Source: Nitrospirota bacterium
GTDB lineage: Bacteria; Nitrospirota; Nitrospiria; JACQBW01
Assembly: GCA_016178585.1 (NCBI GenBank)
Contig: JACOTA010000064.1
Coordinates: 1-57,014 of the forward strand
Reading direction: 5' to 3'
Length of the DNA stretch: 57,014 nucleotides
The notes beneath the pieces are model-generated. The model saw nothing but the letters and a program-made list of their open reading frames with translations, searched no databases and had not been told where the DNA came from. Made by a program: the position numbers and the translations under genes. Positions 25,319-33,351 of the stretch are shown here, piece after piece; position 1 is the stretch's first letter; every line of letters starts with the position of its first letter.

Positions 25319-25774
25319 CTACGCTTGATTCGTTTGATTAAGATGGTAAACTGCGGCCTGAAGGCCTAAAAGATAGCTATAAAGCCCGAACCCTGAAATT
25401 TGACCCATAGAAACCGGTGCGATCATCGAGTGCTGCCTAAATGCTTCTCTATTATAAATGTTCGAGAGATGAACTTCAACTGTTGGTATTAAAGAAGCCG
25501 AAATCGCATCACGAAGGGCAATACTGGTGTGGGTATAACCTCCCGGATTAAAGACCATTGCCTGATAGACCCCAATTGCCTTTTGAATGAAGCCGATGAG
25601 GTCTCCTTCGGAGTTTGACTGATGGATCTTAACGTCCGCCCCCAATCGAGTCGCCTCCTCAGTAATTTTCTTATTGATCTCTTCAAGGCTCGTTCGACCG
25701 TAAATCCCGGGTTCCCGCTGACCGGATAAATTAAGGTTCGGACCGTGAAGGATGAGAATTTGTTTTTTTTTCAT
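25319..25774 (-). CDS. aroQ: Type II 3-dehydroquinate dehydratase
   Basis: AroQ catalyses the third step of the shikimate pathway. The 151-residue protein has LILHGPNLNLSGQREPGIYG (with the catalytic Tyr), QSNSEGDLIGFI, NPGGYTHTSIALRDAI, and VEVHLSNIYNREAFR with the catalytic His and the Arg. It is four bases from the Roadblock gene and in the same run as efp-accBC, a linkage common in bacteria. Confidence 0.97.
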   Translation of the reverse strand: MKKKQILILHGPNLNLSGQREPGIYGRTSLEEINKKITEEATRLGADVKIHQSNSEGDLIGFIQKAIGVYQAMVFNPGGYTHTSIALRDAISASLIPTVEVHLSNIYNREAFRQHSMIAPVSMGQISGFGLYSYLLGLQAAVYHLNQTNQA

Positions 25775-25778
25775 TTTT

Positions 25779-26138
25779 TTATTGGAATTCGGTGATCAAC
25801 TGGCCCATTTCCCGTTTGATCAGGAAACGGCCTTTGCCGAAATTTCCTTCGGATTCAAGAACTAAAATCAAAAAATGATCGTTATTTATTTTCTTAAAAA
25901 TCAGAATAAGGGACTCGGTTAAAACAGAAAACTCGACTGGAGACCCCTTCTGAAGAAAATCTGTCTTCTCTTTAAATTCTTTAAAGGTTTTACAAAACTC
26001 GGCGCCCAGAACATAAAGATCGATGGAAGGATCCTTTTTATATTCTTCAACGACAATTCCGTCATTTGCGACAACAGCAGCGCCTATAGCATGGTCCGCG
26101 TCTTCGACAACTTTCTTCAAAATTTCGGAAAAACTCAT
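25779..26138 (-). CDS. Roadblock/LC7 domain protein (MglB-like)
   Basis: A 119-residue protein that is a single Roadblock/LC7 domain: a first helix (ILKKVVEDADHAIGAAVV), a beta-hairpin GIVVEEYK, then the long helix FCKTFKEFKEK and strands VEFSVLTESLILIFKKI. Such proteins bind small GTPases (MglA) or form scaffolds in regulation and motility. Its ATG overlaps the stop of the TPR gene by four bases (ATGA). No GTPase gene is beside it. Confidence 0.75.
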   Translation of the reverse strand: MSFSEILKKVVEDADHAIGAAVVANDGIVVEEYKKDPSIDLYVLGAEFCKTFKEFKEKTDFLQKGSPVEFSVLTESLILIFKKINNDHFLILVLESEGNFGKGRFLIKREMGQLITEFQ

Positions 26139-27358
26139 AGGTGTGCCTTTTTGAGGGTTTCAAGCCACTGTTTTATCCGGTTGATCTTTGCCTCTTTTTT
26201 CGGATTCAACATTTTTCCCCCCGAACCCTCTTGCGGGGAAATTTTCGAAATATTGGAAACACTTTGTTTTTGTTTTAAAGGATCCTCCGGTAAAATCGTT
26301 TGAAGAATTTCTTCTTCAATTTTCTTTGATTTATCTTTGATCCCCAAAAGGCTCCCAATAGTCTTTGCATCTTCTAGCTGTTGGCGGAGGGTCTCATTAT
26401 ACGGGTCTTGATCCAAAAACTTTTGGTAAATCTGAATTCCTTGATCATAATGACCCTGTTTGACGTAAAGCTCAGCCAGCGCGATCGTATCAAGATGCTC
26501 CTGGTTTTCTTTTGGACTGCCTGGTTTTTTTCCTTCCTTTGAGGCCTCGGACCTGTTTAGGGTGTCTGCAGGAGGCTTAATTTCTTCCTCCTTCATAACA
26601 TCCGAAAAGTTGATCCCTTTTTCGATTTCTTTCGGCGGGTAAACGTTTGATGATTTGGCCTCCGAAATTTTCGAAACCACAAGATTTTCCCCTTTTAAGC
26701 TCAAGAAATCAACAGGTTCTGGGACAGAGGGAGGCGGTGGAGGTATTGATTTTTGCAGAGGAGTCTGCGAAACGAACTCATTGGAAGGTATTGCTGCAAG
26801 GGGATGATTGGGAAAAGCCTTGCCGTCTTGTGAAGAATCATTCGGCTCTTTCCTCGCGGCCGAAATCATGGGTTCATCAACTTTGAGAGGAGAAACAACG
26901 TCGTTGGGTCCTGCCGATTTTTTTAAAGAACTCTGTTTGGCTTCTTTTATTTTTTGAAGGAGCGTTAAGGCCTCGGTATCCCTGGCATTAAAGAAAAGAA
27001 TTTGATTACAACAATTCTCCGCTTCCTGATATAAACTTTCATTAAAATAAATTGTAGAAAGTTTCTTATTGGCGATAATATTGTCAGGATTAATCTTAAG
27101 AATCTGTTCAAAGACTTCTTTTGATTCTTTTGTTTTTTGTTGGTCCGAATAAATTTTTCCTAATAAGACTTTGGCGCTTAAATAATTTGGATTCGCCTTT
27201 AACCCTGGACTTAAAACGGTTAAGGCTTCGTCCAGCATTCCAGCTTTATAATACTCCTCCGCAAGGTTGAAAAAAACCTTCGAATTGGGATCTTTCTGGA
27301 GCTTTTCGCTGAGCTTTTCAATTTCAGGGGATAAAATTCCCATGGGCTTTTCAGCCAT
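26135..27358 (-). CDS. TPR-repeat protein with Pro-rich linker
   Basis: A 407-residue protein with tetratricopeptide repeats at about 10-130, a long disordered middle (about 150-290, including the PPPPPS run and many Ser and Glu), then a further TPR segment near 290-340 (LAELYVKQGHYDQGIQIYQKFL) and a coiled tail. No enzymatic motif. TPRs usually mediate protein interactions, and the coupled Roadblock gene may be its partner. It has its own promoter (27396-27423) and an AAGGG ribosome site. Confidence 0.75.
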   Translation of the reverse strand: MAEKPMGILSPEIEKLSEKLQKDPNSKVFFNLAEEYYKAGMLDEALTVLSPGLKANPNYLSAKVLLGKIYSDQQKTKESKEVFEQILKINPDNIIANKKLSTIYFNESLYQEAENCCNQILFFNARDTEALTLLQKIKEAKQSSLKKSAGPNDVVSPLKVDEPMISAARKEPNDSSQDGKAFPNHPLAAIPSNEFVSQTPLQKSIPPPPPSVPEPVDFLSLKGENLVVSKISEAKSSNVYPPKEIEKGINFSDVMKEEEIKPPADTLNRSEASKEGKKPGSPKENQEHLDTIALAELYVKQGHYDQGIQIYQKFLDQDPYNETLRQQLEDAKTIGSLLGIKDKSKKIEEEILQTILPEDPLKQKQSVSNISKISPQEGSGGKMLNPKKEAKINRIKQWLETLKKAHL

Positions 27359-27395
27359 AATTTTCCCTTAAATAATAAGTAATTGCGATGAGTTT

Positions 27396-27423
27396 ATGAT
27401 AACAAATCTGCCTCAAAAGTCAA
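27396..27423 (-). promoter_or_regulatory. Promoter of the TPR-Roadblock genes
   Basis: On the minus strand TTGACT (27423-27418) and TATCAT (27401-27396) are 16 bases apart. It lies in the 112-base gap between coaBC and the TPR gene and can start a transcript into aroQ, efp, accBC and thiE. Confidence 0.5.
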
Positions 27424-27470
27424 GCTACACTCCCTTGCCCACCTGTTCGGGAAAGTGTCTGACGGCGCTC

Positions 27471-28658
27471 TTAAGATGCCAAAGTGAGAATTTTGTCAAA
27501 AATATTCTCGGCAACTTTTTTTTTTGAAAGAAGCGGAAATTGGTCTTTTTTTCCTTCGCGGTCGAAAAACACAACAATATTAGTATCTGAACCAAACTCT
27601 GCCCCTTTTAGAGTCACATTGTTCGCGACGATCAAATCAAGATTTTTTTCCTTAAGTTTTTTCAAAGGGGCCTCATCAAAAGATTCCGTTTCCGCCGCAA
27701 AACCCACCAAAATTTGTTTGGCTTTTGATTTCCCCAATTCGGCGAGAATATCTCTTGTTTTTACCAGTTTAAGCGCCATTTTCTCCTGACTTTTCTTAAT
27801 TTTAACGGTTGAAGGATGATCGACTTTAAAATCTGCCACTGCAGCGGCCATGATCACAATATCAGCCGTTGGAAAAACCTTAGAAACAGCTTCTGCCATC
27901 TGTTCTCCCGTTTCGACAAAAATAGCCTCGATCCCGGTTGGTGTTTCTAAGGCGGTGGGACCAGAAATTAACGTAACCCTGGCGCCCCGATTGAGCGCTT
28001 CCTGGGCCAAAGCAAATCCCATTTTTCCGGAAGAACGGTTTGAAATAAAACGAACCGGATCAATGGGCTCAAGAGTGGGCCCTGAGGTAATGCACACTTT
28101 TTTTGAGGCCAAATCACTTTTTTTATTAAAAAAAAGCTCGATCTCATTCAGGATAACCGCCTCCGAGGCAAACCGTCCTTCCCCAAATTTTCCCGACGCC
28201 AGCAACCCTTTTTCCGGCCAGATAAACTGAAAGCCTTGCTTTAACAAAGATGTTACGTTGTCCCGTGTCACTGGCTTTGTCCACATCTCTCCATCCATGG
28301 CGGGAACAAGAATCACCGGGGCAGACGAAGCGAGAATTAAGGCGCTTAATAAGTCGTCGGCCAGACCAGATGCCATTTTGGCAAGACAGTTTGCTGTAGC
28401 GGGAGCCACCACGATAAGGTCGACCTGGTCGGCCAGCGTAATATGGGACATTTCAAAGGAAGGCGGAAAAATATCCGTATGGACTTTTTGACCGGATAAA
28501 ATCTGAAAAGAGAGGGGGGTCACAAATTTTTGAGCCGATTCAGTCATGACCACGGTAACAGAAGCACCCGTCGATTTTAACTGGCGGAGGAGGGAAAGCG
28601 CTTTATAAGCCGCTATGCTTCCCGTTACTCCCAATATGATGTGTTTGTTTTTTAACAT
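27471..28658 (-). CDS. coaBC: Bifunctional phosphopantothenoylcysteine decarboxylase/synthetase, altered decarboxylase residues
   Basis: CoaBC makes 4'-phosphopantetheine for coenzyme A: the C-terminal half (CoaB) joins phosphopantothenate and cysteine, and the flavin-containing N-terminal half (CoaC) decarboxylates the product. The 395-residue protein keeps VTGSIAAYK, the active-site His (SHITLA), VVAPATANCLAKMASGLADDL, and in CoaB TSGPTLEPIDPVRFISNRSSGKMG. In CoaC the usual PAMNxxMW is PAMDGEMW (Asn to Asp) and the usual LACG is LASG (Cys to Ser); both are clear in the bases. The gene is in the yicC-gmk-rpoZ-coaBC group. Confidence 0.93.
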   Translation of the reverse strand: MLKNKHIILGVTGSIAAYKALSLLRQLKSTGASVTVVMTESAQKFVTPLSFQILSGQKVHTDIFPPSFEMSHITLADQVDLIVVAPATANCLAKMASGLADDLLSALILASSAPVILVPAMDGEMWTKPVTRDNVTSLLKQGFQFIWPEKGLLASGKFGEGRFASEAVILNEIELFFNKKSDLASKKVCITSGPTLEPIDPVRFISNRSSGKMGFALAQEALNRGARVTLISGPTALETPTGIEAIFVETGEQMAEAVSKVFPTADIVIMAAAVADFKVDHPSTVKIKKSQEKMALKLVKTRDILAELGKSKAKQILVGFAAETESFDEAPLKKLKEKNLDLIVANNVTLKGAEFGSDTNIVVFFDREGKKDQFPLLSKKKVAENIFDKILTLAS

Positions 28659-28670
28659 TCTCGATGCAAA

Positions 28671-29030
28671 CTAGTCTCCTTCCGGCTCTTTAACAAGCGA
28701 ATCATCGACATAGACACTGAGATCTTTTTTAATTTCAGTCACCATTTCCCCTTCTTTCGCGATCATGGCTTGTGTTTTCATTTCTTCCTCTCTCACCCTT
28801 TTGGCTTCCTTTTGGGCCTGTCTAGCCTCTTTACCGGTGAAGAAAACAACTTTGTTCTCCAGGATTTCCTCTACGGAAACACTCGTTGCTTTCTCATACC
28901 TTGTATCGATAGGGGCCGTAGGAGCCTCGATAATCTGTTTTGCCCGCTGGGCCGCGATAATAACCAAACGGTGTCTGCTGTCAATTTTTTTATTCTCAAT
29001 CACAATAGGTAAAGATATGATATCTAACAT
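28671..29030 (-). CDS. rpoZ: RNA polymerase omega subunit
   Basis: Omega supports assembly of RNA polymerase and binds ppGpp in some lineages. The 119-residue protein has the core HRLVIIAAQRAKQI, followed by the region RYEKATSVSVEEI and a charged, Lys/Glu-rich C-terminal helix. It sits six bases after gmk and 12 before coaBC, the classical order. The C-terminal extension (about 55 residues past the core) is longer than in E. coli. Confidence 0.9.
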   Translation of the reverse strand: MLDIISLPIVIENKKIDSRHRLVIIAAQRAKQIIEAPTAPIDTRYEKATSVSVEEILENKVVFFTGKEARQAQKEAKRVREEEMKTQAMIAKEGEMVTEIKKDLSVYVDDSLVKEPEGD

Positions 29031-29035
29031 TTAAA

Positions 29036-29674
29036 TTAAACTCCTTCTTTGACTTTAATGAAAGTTTCTTCGATCCATGAAAAGTTCATGCGTCTCATTT
29101 TAATTCGTTCCGCAAGAATGATGGACTTTAGATCCTCTATGGCTTCTTTAAATTCGTCATTGATAATTAAATAATAATACTCCCTGTAATTCCAAATTTC
29201 CTCTCTCGCTTTTTTCAATCGTTTAGCAATTTCTTCCGGGGAATCGGAATTTCTTTCCATGAGCCTGGATTTTAAAATTTCAAAAGAAGGGGGGAGAATA
29301 TAAACATAAACGCCTTCCTTATATTTTTTTTTTAATTGCATCGCTCCCTGTGAGTCGATATCCAAAAGAAGGTCATACCCCTGTTTTTGAAGCGTCATCA
29401 ACTGATTGCGTGAAGTTCCATACAGGTTTCCATGGACTTCGGCGTACTCCAAAAACTCATTGTTTTCAATCATCGCTCTAAACTGGGCTTTATCGATAAA
29501 ATAGTAATCCTGTCCTTCAACCTCGCCGTTTCGACAACTCCGGGTGGTATAGGAAATCGAAATTTTAACATCTTTAACCTGTTCAACCACTTTTTTGCAT
29601 AATGAGGTCTTCCCGGCGCCGGACGGCGCAGAAACAATAATGAGTTGCCCTTGTTTGTTACTCCCCTCGTTCAT
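29036..29674 (-). CDS. gmk: Guanylate kinase
   Basis: Gmk converts GMP to GDP. The 212-residue protein has the P-loop SAPSGAGKTSLC, the GMP-binding YTTRSCRNGEVEGQDYYF and LLDIDSQGAMQLKKKY, and the lid ending in KAREEIWNYREYYYLIIND. It lies between yicC and rpoZ in a conserved cluster. Confidence 0.97.
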   Translation of the reverse strand: MNEGSNKQGQLIIVSAPSGAGKTSLCKKVVEQVKDVKISISYTTRSCRNGEVEGQDYYFIDKAQFRAMIENNEFLEYAEVHGNLYGTSRNQLMTLQKQGYDLLLDIDSQGAMQLKKKYKEGVYVYILPPSFEILKSRLMERNSDSPEEIAKRLKKAREEIWNYREYYYLIINDEFKEAIEDLKSIILAERIKMRRMNFSWIEETFIKVKEGV

Positions 29675-29723
29675 TCCCTTGTTTTCCTCTTGATTTAAGT
29701 GTCATCGTTCAATCATCGCAAAG

Positions 29724-30602
29724 CTATTCGATATTCTGAACCTGTTCTCGAAGGATTTCAAGCTCTTGTTTAATGAAAATTGTAGCTGAAGATCCCCCGA
29801 TTTTCGAAACAATCGTATTCATTTCACGGTGCATTTCCTGAAGCAAAAAGTCCATTCCCCTTCCTGCAGGTCCGTCTCCGTTTACCATCGTATAAAACTG
29901 TGCGATATGGCTTTGTAACCTTGTCATTTCTTCTAAAATATCCATCCGGTCCGAAAACAAAACCACTTCATGAGCGATTCTCTGGGGATCTACCTCTATC
30001 GTGCCTTTCAACTCGTCGATTTTCTTTTGAAGGCGGTTTTGATAATTTTGGATGACGGATTCTCTCGATCCCTCGATTTCTTTAATCTTGTTTTTAAGCA
30101 ACCCTAAATGAAAAATAATGTTTTTCCCAAGGGCGCTCCCTTCTTCGGTCCTCATTTTTTCGAGATCCGCCATGGCCTTTTCCAAAAGAGCATCCATATT
30201 TTCTCCCACCGACTTGAAGTCTATGGGAGGCTTTTTTTGGACAAAAACATCTTGAAACTTCAACAGATGGGACAAGGACACGTCTTCCGCGATTCGGAGC
30301 TTTTTTTTTAAATCCGCCAGGGCATCAAAACACTGTTTCACAACGTCGAAATCAAAAAAAGGCCCTCTTGAAAAACCCTCCTCCGATAGAGAAGTAAGAT
30401 GAAAAGAAAGATAAAAATGCCCCCGGCCAAATCTCGCCGCAATGAGTTTTCTAATTTTCGACTCTAAATAACTCAGACCCGGGGGAATATTCGATAGGGA
30501 AATTTCACAAAAACGATGATTGACAGATTTGAGTTCTACATCAAATTTGCTTTCATTTATTGGAAATTCAGCTTTCCCGTAACCCGTCATGCTTTTGATC
30601 AT
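29724..30602 (-). CDS. yicC: YicC/YloC family endoribonuclease
   Basis: YicC-type proteins are metal-dependent endoribonucleases; the E. coli member acts on the small RNA RyhB. The 292-residue protein has the N-terminal MIKSMTGYGKAE and SVNHRFCEIS motifs and the C-terminal DUF1732 with RIAHEVVLFSDRMDILEEMTRLQSH, GRGMDFLLQEMHREMNTI and EIEILREQVQNIE-like closing helix. It is the first gene in yicC-gmk-rpoZ-coaBC. Confidence 0.94.
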   Translation of the reverse strand: MIKSMTGYGKAEFPINESKFDVELKSVNHRFCEISLSNIPPGLSYLESKIRKLIAARFGRGHFYLSFHLTSLSEEGFSRGPFFDFDVVKQCFDALADLKKKLRIAEDVSLSHLLKFQDVFVQKKPPIDFKSVGENMDALLEKAMADLEKMRTEEGSALGKNIIFHLGLLKNKIKEIEGSRESVIQNYQNRLQKKIDELKGTIEVDPQRIAHEVVLFSDRMDILEEMTRLQSHIAQFYTMVNGDGPAGRGMDFLLQEMHREMNTIVSKIGGSSATIFIKQELEILREQVQNIE

Positions 30603-30659
30603 TGTCGGGGATTCAGAGACAAAACCTTTCCTTGGCTAAAGTGGAAAATTTCCGATAAA

Positions 30660-30732
30660 AGCGGGTGACGGGATTTGAACCCGCGACACCAAGCTTGGGA
30701 AGCTTGTACTCTACCAGCTGAGCTACACCCGC
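30660..30732 (-). tRNA. tRNA-Gly (anticodon CCC)
   Basis: The 73-base minus-strand cloverleaf has acceptor GCGGGTG/CACCCGC, D-arm GCTC...GAGT, anticodon stem CAAGC/GCTTG with the loop TTCCCAA (anticodon CCC, reading GGG) and T-arm CGGGTTCAAATCCCG. The discriminator is T. CCA is not encoded, so it would be added after transcription. Confidence 0.96.
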
Positions 30733-30775
30733 AGACTCACTTAATCCTAAGCAGGACAAAAATATTTGTAAGTGG

Positions 30776-30804
30776 ATTATAATGAAATACAACTACTGAA
30801 TCAA
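30776..30804 (-). promoter_or_regulatory. Likely tRNA-Gly promoter
   Basis: On the minus strand TTGATT (30804-30799) and TATAAT (30781-30776) are 17 bases apart. It lies just after the stop of the upstream TPR gene, about 45 bases before the tRNA. Confidence 0.55.
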
Positions 30805-30809
30805 GCTTT

Positions 30810-32786
30810 TCAATTGTTTTTTTTGCGTAGAAGAGTAATTTTCTTCGCAACATCGCGATAATGGACATTTTCTTTATAAATATCACTCAAAACATCGATG
30901 GCTTCCTGAAAAGTTTCCTGTAATTCATATAGATTTGCCAGCTCGTACTTCAAACTATGAATTTGGTCGGAATTGAGCTCTTTGATCTGGATAGCCTGAA
31001 GAATTTGCTCTACCGCCAGCTTGGTCAGGCCTTCCTCGACGTAGCATTGCGCAAGCATGACCGCGGAATCTACCGTCCTTGCCGCTCCCTTGACCGAAAT
31101 TTGGAACTCCCCGATGGCTTCTGTTCTTAAGCCCATTTCCTTATACGCGATCCCCAAATTAAAATGAGTTTCAAAATCTTTTTCTCCGATATTTTTCTGA
31201 ATGCCCCGTTGAAACTCTTTTATGACCTTGCTAAAATCATCATCCTGGATTTCCGCCTCCGGAGCCTGGTGAAGATCATCCTCGAAATCCTCCTCCAGTT
31301 CTCCCAATAAATTTACAAAGTCGGTTTTTTCGGTTTTATCGAGAACAGTCGTCTTGAGTTTAACTTTTCCTGGCACAAAGGAAGCCGGGGAAGGATTTTT
31401 TGGAGCCGGTGGAGGCCTATCCGTAATTTCTTCAGGTTGTACGTCCGCTGGTTCGGCGGGAAGTTCCAATGAAACCGCCTCAGAAATTTCCTGCACGGGA
31501 TCTAAAATGGCTGTATTTTCCGTTTCATTTAAATCGATCAAAACCTTTTTCAGCTTTATCTTTGCAAGCGTGTTATCTGGAGAAAATCGCAAAATGGTCT
31601 CGTAAATAATTCTGGCTTCACCCAAAAGCCCCTGCTGGCTGTAAAACTCTCCTTCTGCCAGTTTTTCCTCAATTTTCCCATCGTCCAGGGAAAATAAAGA
31701 AGATGGAGACGTCGTTTCTTTTGACAATAGCTCAGGCTCCTCAGCCGGGGACAGCTCAGAAAATGACGGATCATTTACGACAGGAATCATGTCCACGCCT
31801 TCTTTTGACTGTCGAATGGTTTGTAAAAGATTTTGAGCTTCTACATGGCCTGGATCAACCAGGATAATTTGGCGGAGAATTTCTTCCGCCTTATTCCATA
31901 AGCGGTAATTGACATAGCCCTCTGCTTCACCCATTAAAGTTGGAATATCGATTTGTTTTTCATCCTGTGTCTCGATGGGTTTTTCTTCAACGGTAAGATT
32001 ATTCGAAGGGCTTATTACTTCGGCTTCCGCCGCAGGCTCGGCCTTTTCTTCAACCGGACGATTCGAAGTTATCGTAAACTCCTGATACCCGGCTATTGAA
32101 GGAAAGTTTTCAGAAGGGGTCGTCGAAGCGTTTGGCTCGGTAACAGACAACGTTTTAAGATCCTCCAATAACCTGGAAGCTTGAGAATGCCCGGGGTCTA
32201 AGGAAAGCGCCCTTCGAAGGGTTTCTTCCGCTTCGAGAGTCTTTTTTTCCGTTTTGTAAATGATGGCAATTTTAATATGTTGTTCAACGGCGTCCGCTTT
32301 TTGTCCTTCCTTTACACAAAGGTCTGCGAGCTTGGTTCGCATCGCAACATTATTTGAATCGAGGTTGACGATTTTTTTGTATATTGGAATCGAATCTTTA
32401 TTAAACCCGCTTTGAGAATTGTGTTTAATGACTTTTAAGTATTCTTCAATTGCGTTTCCGATGAGGCCTCTTTCCGCGTCCAAATCGGCGAGCTTGATAT
32501 AAATGTCATAGTTTTCTGGATTAATTTTGATTATTTTTTTGTAGACAGCAATGGTTTTTAAAGAAAAACCAGCTTTATCAAAAGCACTGGCGGCTTTAAG
32601 GTATGCGGCGATGGCCTCTGAATTGTTATTCTTTTTTAGATAAAGATCGCCTATGATATTATAAATATTTCCATCATTAGGGGTTTCTTTAATGAGTTTT
32701 TGCCATTCATCGATGGCTTTATCGATTTGGCCCTTGATCGTGAATTTTTGTGCATTTTGAATAATAACGGTTTTTTCTAAAGCCAC
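30810..32786 (-). CDS. Large TPR-repeat protein
   Basis: A 658-residue protein. Residues 1-215 hold about five tetratricopeptide repeats (AIDEWQKLIKETPNDGNIYNI, AIAAYLKAASAFDKAG and similar). A low-complexity linker rich in Pro, Glu and Ser follows, then single TPRs at about 280-320 and 365-410, and a C-terminal TPR block from about 530 (NLGIAYKEMGLRTEAIGEFQ). No signal peptide, so probably cytoplasmic. The start is GTG 32786 after GAGGAAAAGC. It resembles the smaller TPR protein at 26135 in layout and may be a paralogue or scaffold. Function unknown. Confidence 0.75.
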   Translation of the reverse strand: MALEKTVIIQNAQKFTIKGQIDKAIDEWQKLIKETPNDGNIYNIIGDLYLKKNNNSEAIAAYLKAASAFDKAGFSLKTIAVYKKIIKINPENYDIYIKLADLDAERGLIGNAIEEYLKVIKHNSQSGFNKDSIPIYKKIVNLDSNNVAMRTKLADLCVKEGQKADAVEQHIKIAIIYKTEKKTLEAEETLRRALSLDPGHSQASRLLEDLKTLSVTEPNASTTPSENFPSIAGYQEFTITSNRPVEEKAEPAAEAEVISPSNNLTVEEKPIETQDEKQIDIPTLMGEAEGYVNYRLWNKAEEILRQIILVDPGHVEAQNLLQTIRQSKEGVDMIPVVNDPSFSELSPAEEPELLSKETTSPSSLFSLDDGKIEEKLAEGEFYSQQGLLGEARIIYETILRFSPDNTLAKIKLKKVLIDLNETENTAILDPVQEISEAVSLELPAEPADVQPEEITDRPPPAPKNPSPASFVPGKVKLKTTVLDKTEKTDFVNLLGELEEDFEDDLHQAPEAEIQDDDFSKVIKEFQRGIQKNIGEKDFETHFNLGIAYKEMGLRTEAIGEFQISVKGAARTVDSAVMLAQCYVEEGLTKLAVEQILQAIQIKELNSDQIHSLKYELANLYELQETFQEAIDVLSDIYKENVHYRDVAKKITLLRKKNN

Positions 32787-32901
32787 GCTTTTCCTCGATC
32801 CATCTCACTATCTAACGAACTGGTGGAAATTTAAAGCTTTTTTAAAAAGTATCATATCGTCCAGGGTTCGTCAAGAAAGGGGAATTCGGAGTGAAAAAGA
32901 T

Positions 32902-32926
32902 AAAGCCCCGTTAAAAACGGGGCTTT
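32902..32926 (-). terminator. Terminator downstream of the small lipoprotein gene
   Basis: AAAGCCCCG at 32902-32910 pairs perfectly with CGGGGCTTT at 32918-32926 around a seven-base loop. It lies 22 bases past the end of the minus-strand lipoprotein gene and works without a long U-tract, so it may be weak. Confidence 0.7.
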
Positions 32927-32947
32927 ATAAAAAGAGAAATGGAAACC

Positions 32948-33142
32948 TTATTTTGCAGCGGTTGGAGCTGATGTGGGAGCAGATGCAGCCGGAGCTGATG
33001 TGGGCGAAGACTCTGTTGGAGCAGGAGTCACGGCCTCGGGAGCAGTTGCTTTTGGAGCTTCTGACTGTTTTTCATAACAGCCCCCCAAAATAAAAGCAAA
33101 TAAACCTGCAAGCAAAAGCATACCGGAAAGACCTTTTTTCAT
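32948..33142 (-). CDS. Small Ala/Pro/Ser-rich lipoprotein, 64 residues
   Basis: The sequence has a basic N-terminus (MKKGL), a hydrophobic stretch (LLLAGLFAFIL) and the lipobox LGGC, giving a lipidated Cys near residue 22. The mature part (about 43 residues) is low complexity, made of Ala, Pro, Ser, Thr and Glu repeats such as TSAPAASAPTSAPTAAK, like a disordered tether. ATG 33142 is preferred over the in-frame GTG 33151 because GAAAGGGG lies nine bases before it. Function unknown. The two-codon-longer option differs only at the N-terminus. Confidence 0.7.
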   Translation of the reverse strand: MKKGLSGMLLLAGLFAFILGGCYEKQSEAPKATAPEAVTPAPTESSPTSAPAASAPTSAPTAAK

Positions 33143-33313
33143 TCGTTTCACCCCCTTTCATTCCGAGTTTAAAAATGGCTTTTTGTTCCATTAGATTAAT
33201 AAATAGAATTTGAGATTCAGCTAAAAAGTAAGAATTCAAAATCCTCAATTGAACGAAAGATAGCTTGTATCATATGAAAAATAAAATTGTCAAGGCTTTT
33301 CGCAAGGAAACTG

Positions 33314-33342
33314 TTTACAATGCTTTGAAAATCCATTATATT
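33314..33342 (+). promoter_or_regulatory. lptF promoter, leaderless layout
   Basis: TTTACA at 33314-33319 and TATATT at 33337-33342 are 17 bases apart; ATG 33352 follows after nine bases. Confidence 0.55.
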
Positions 33343-33351
33343 TTGACCGCT

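Noticed and set aside
33265-33351. N-terminal extension of LptF
   Set aside because: It crosses the TTTACA/TATATT promoter and precedes the usual LptF N-terminus.
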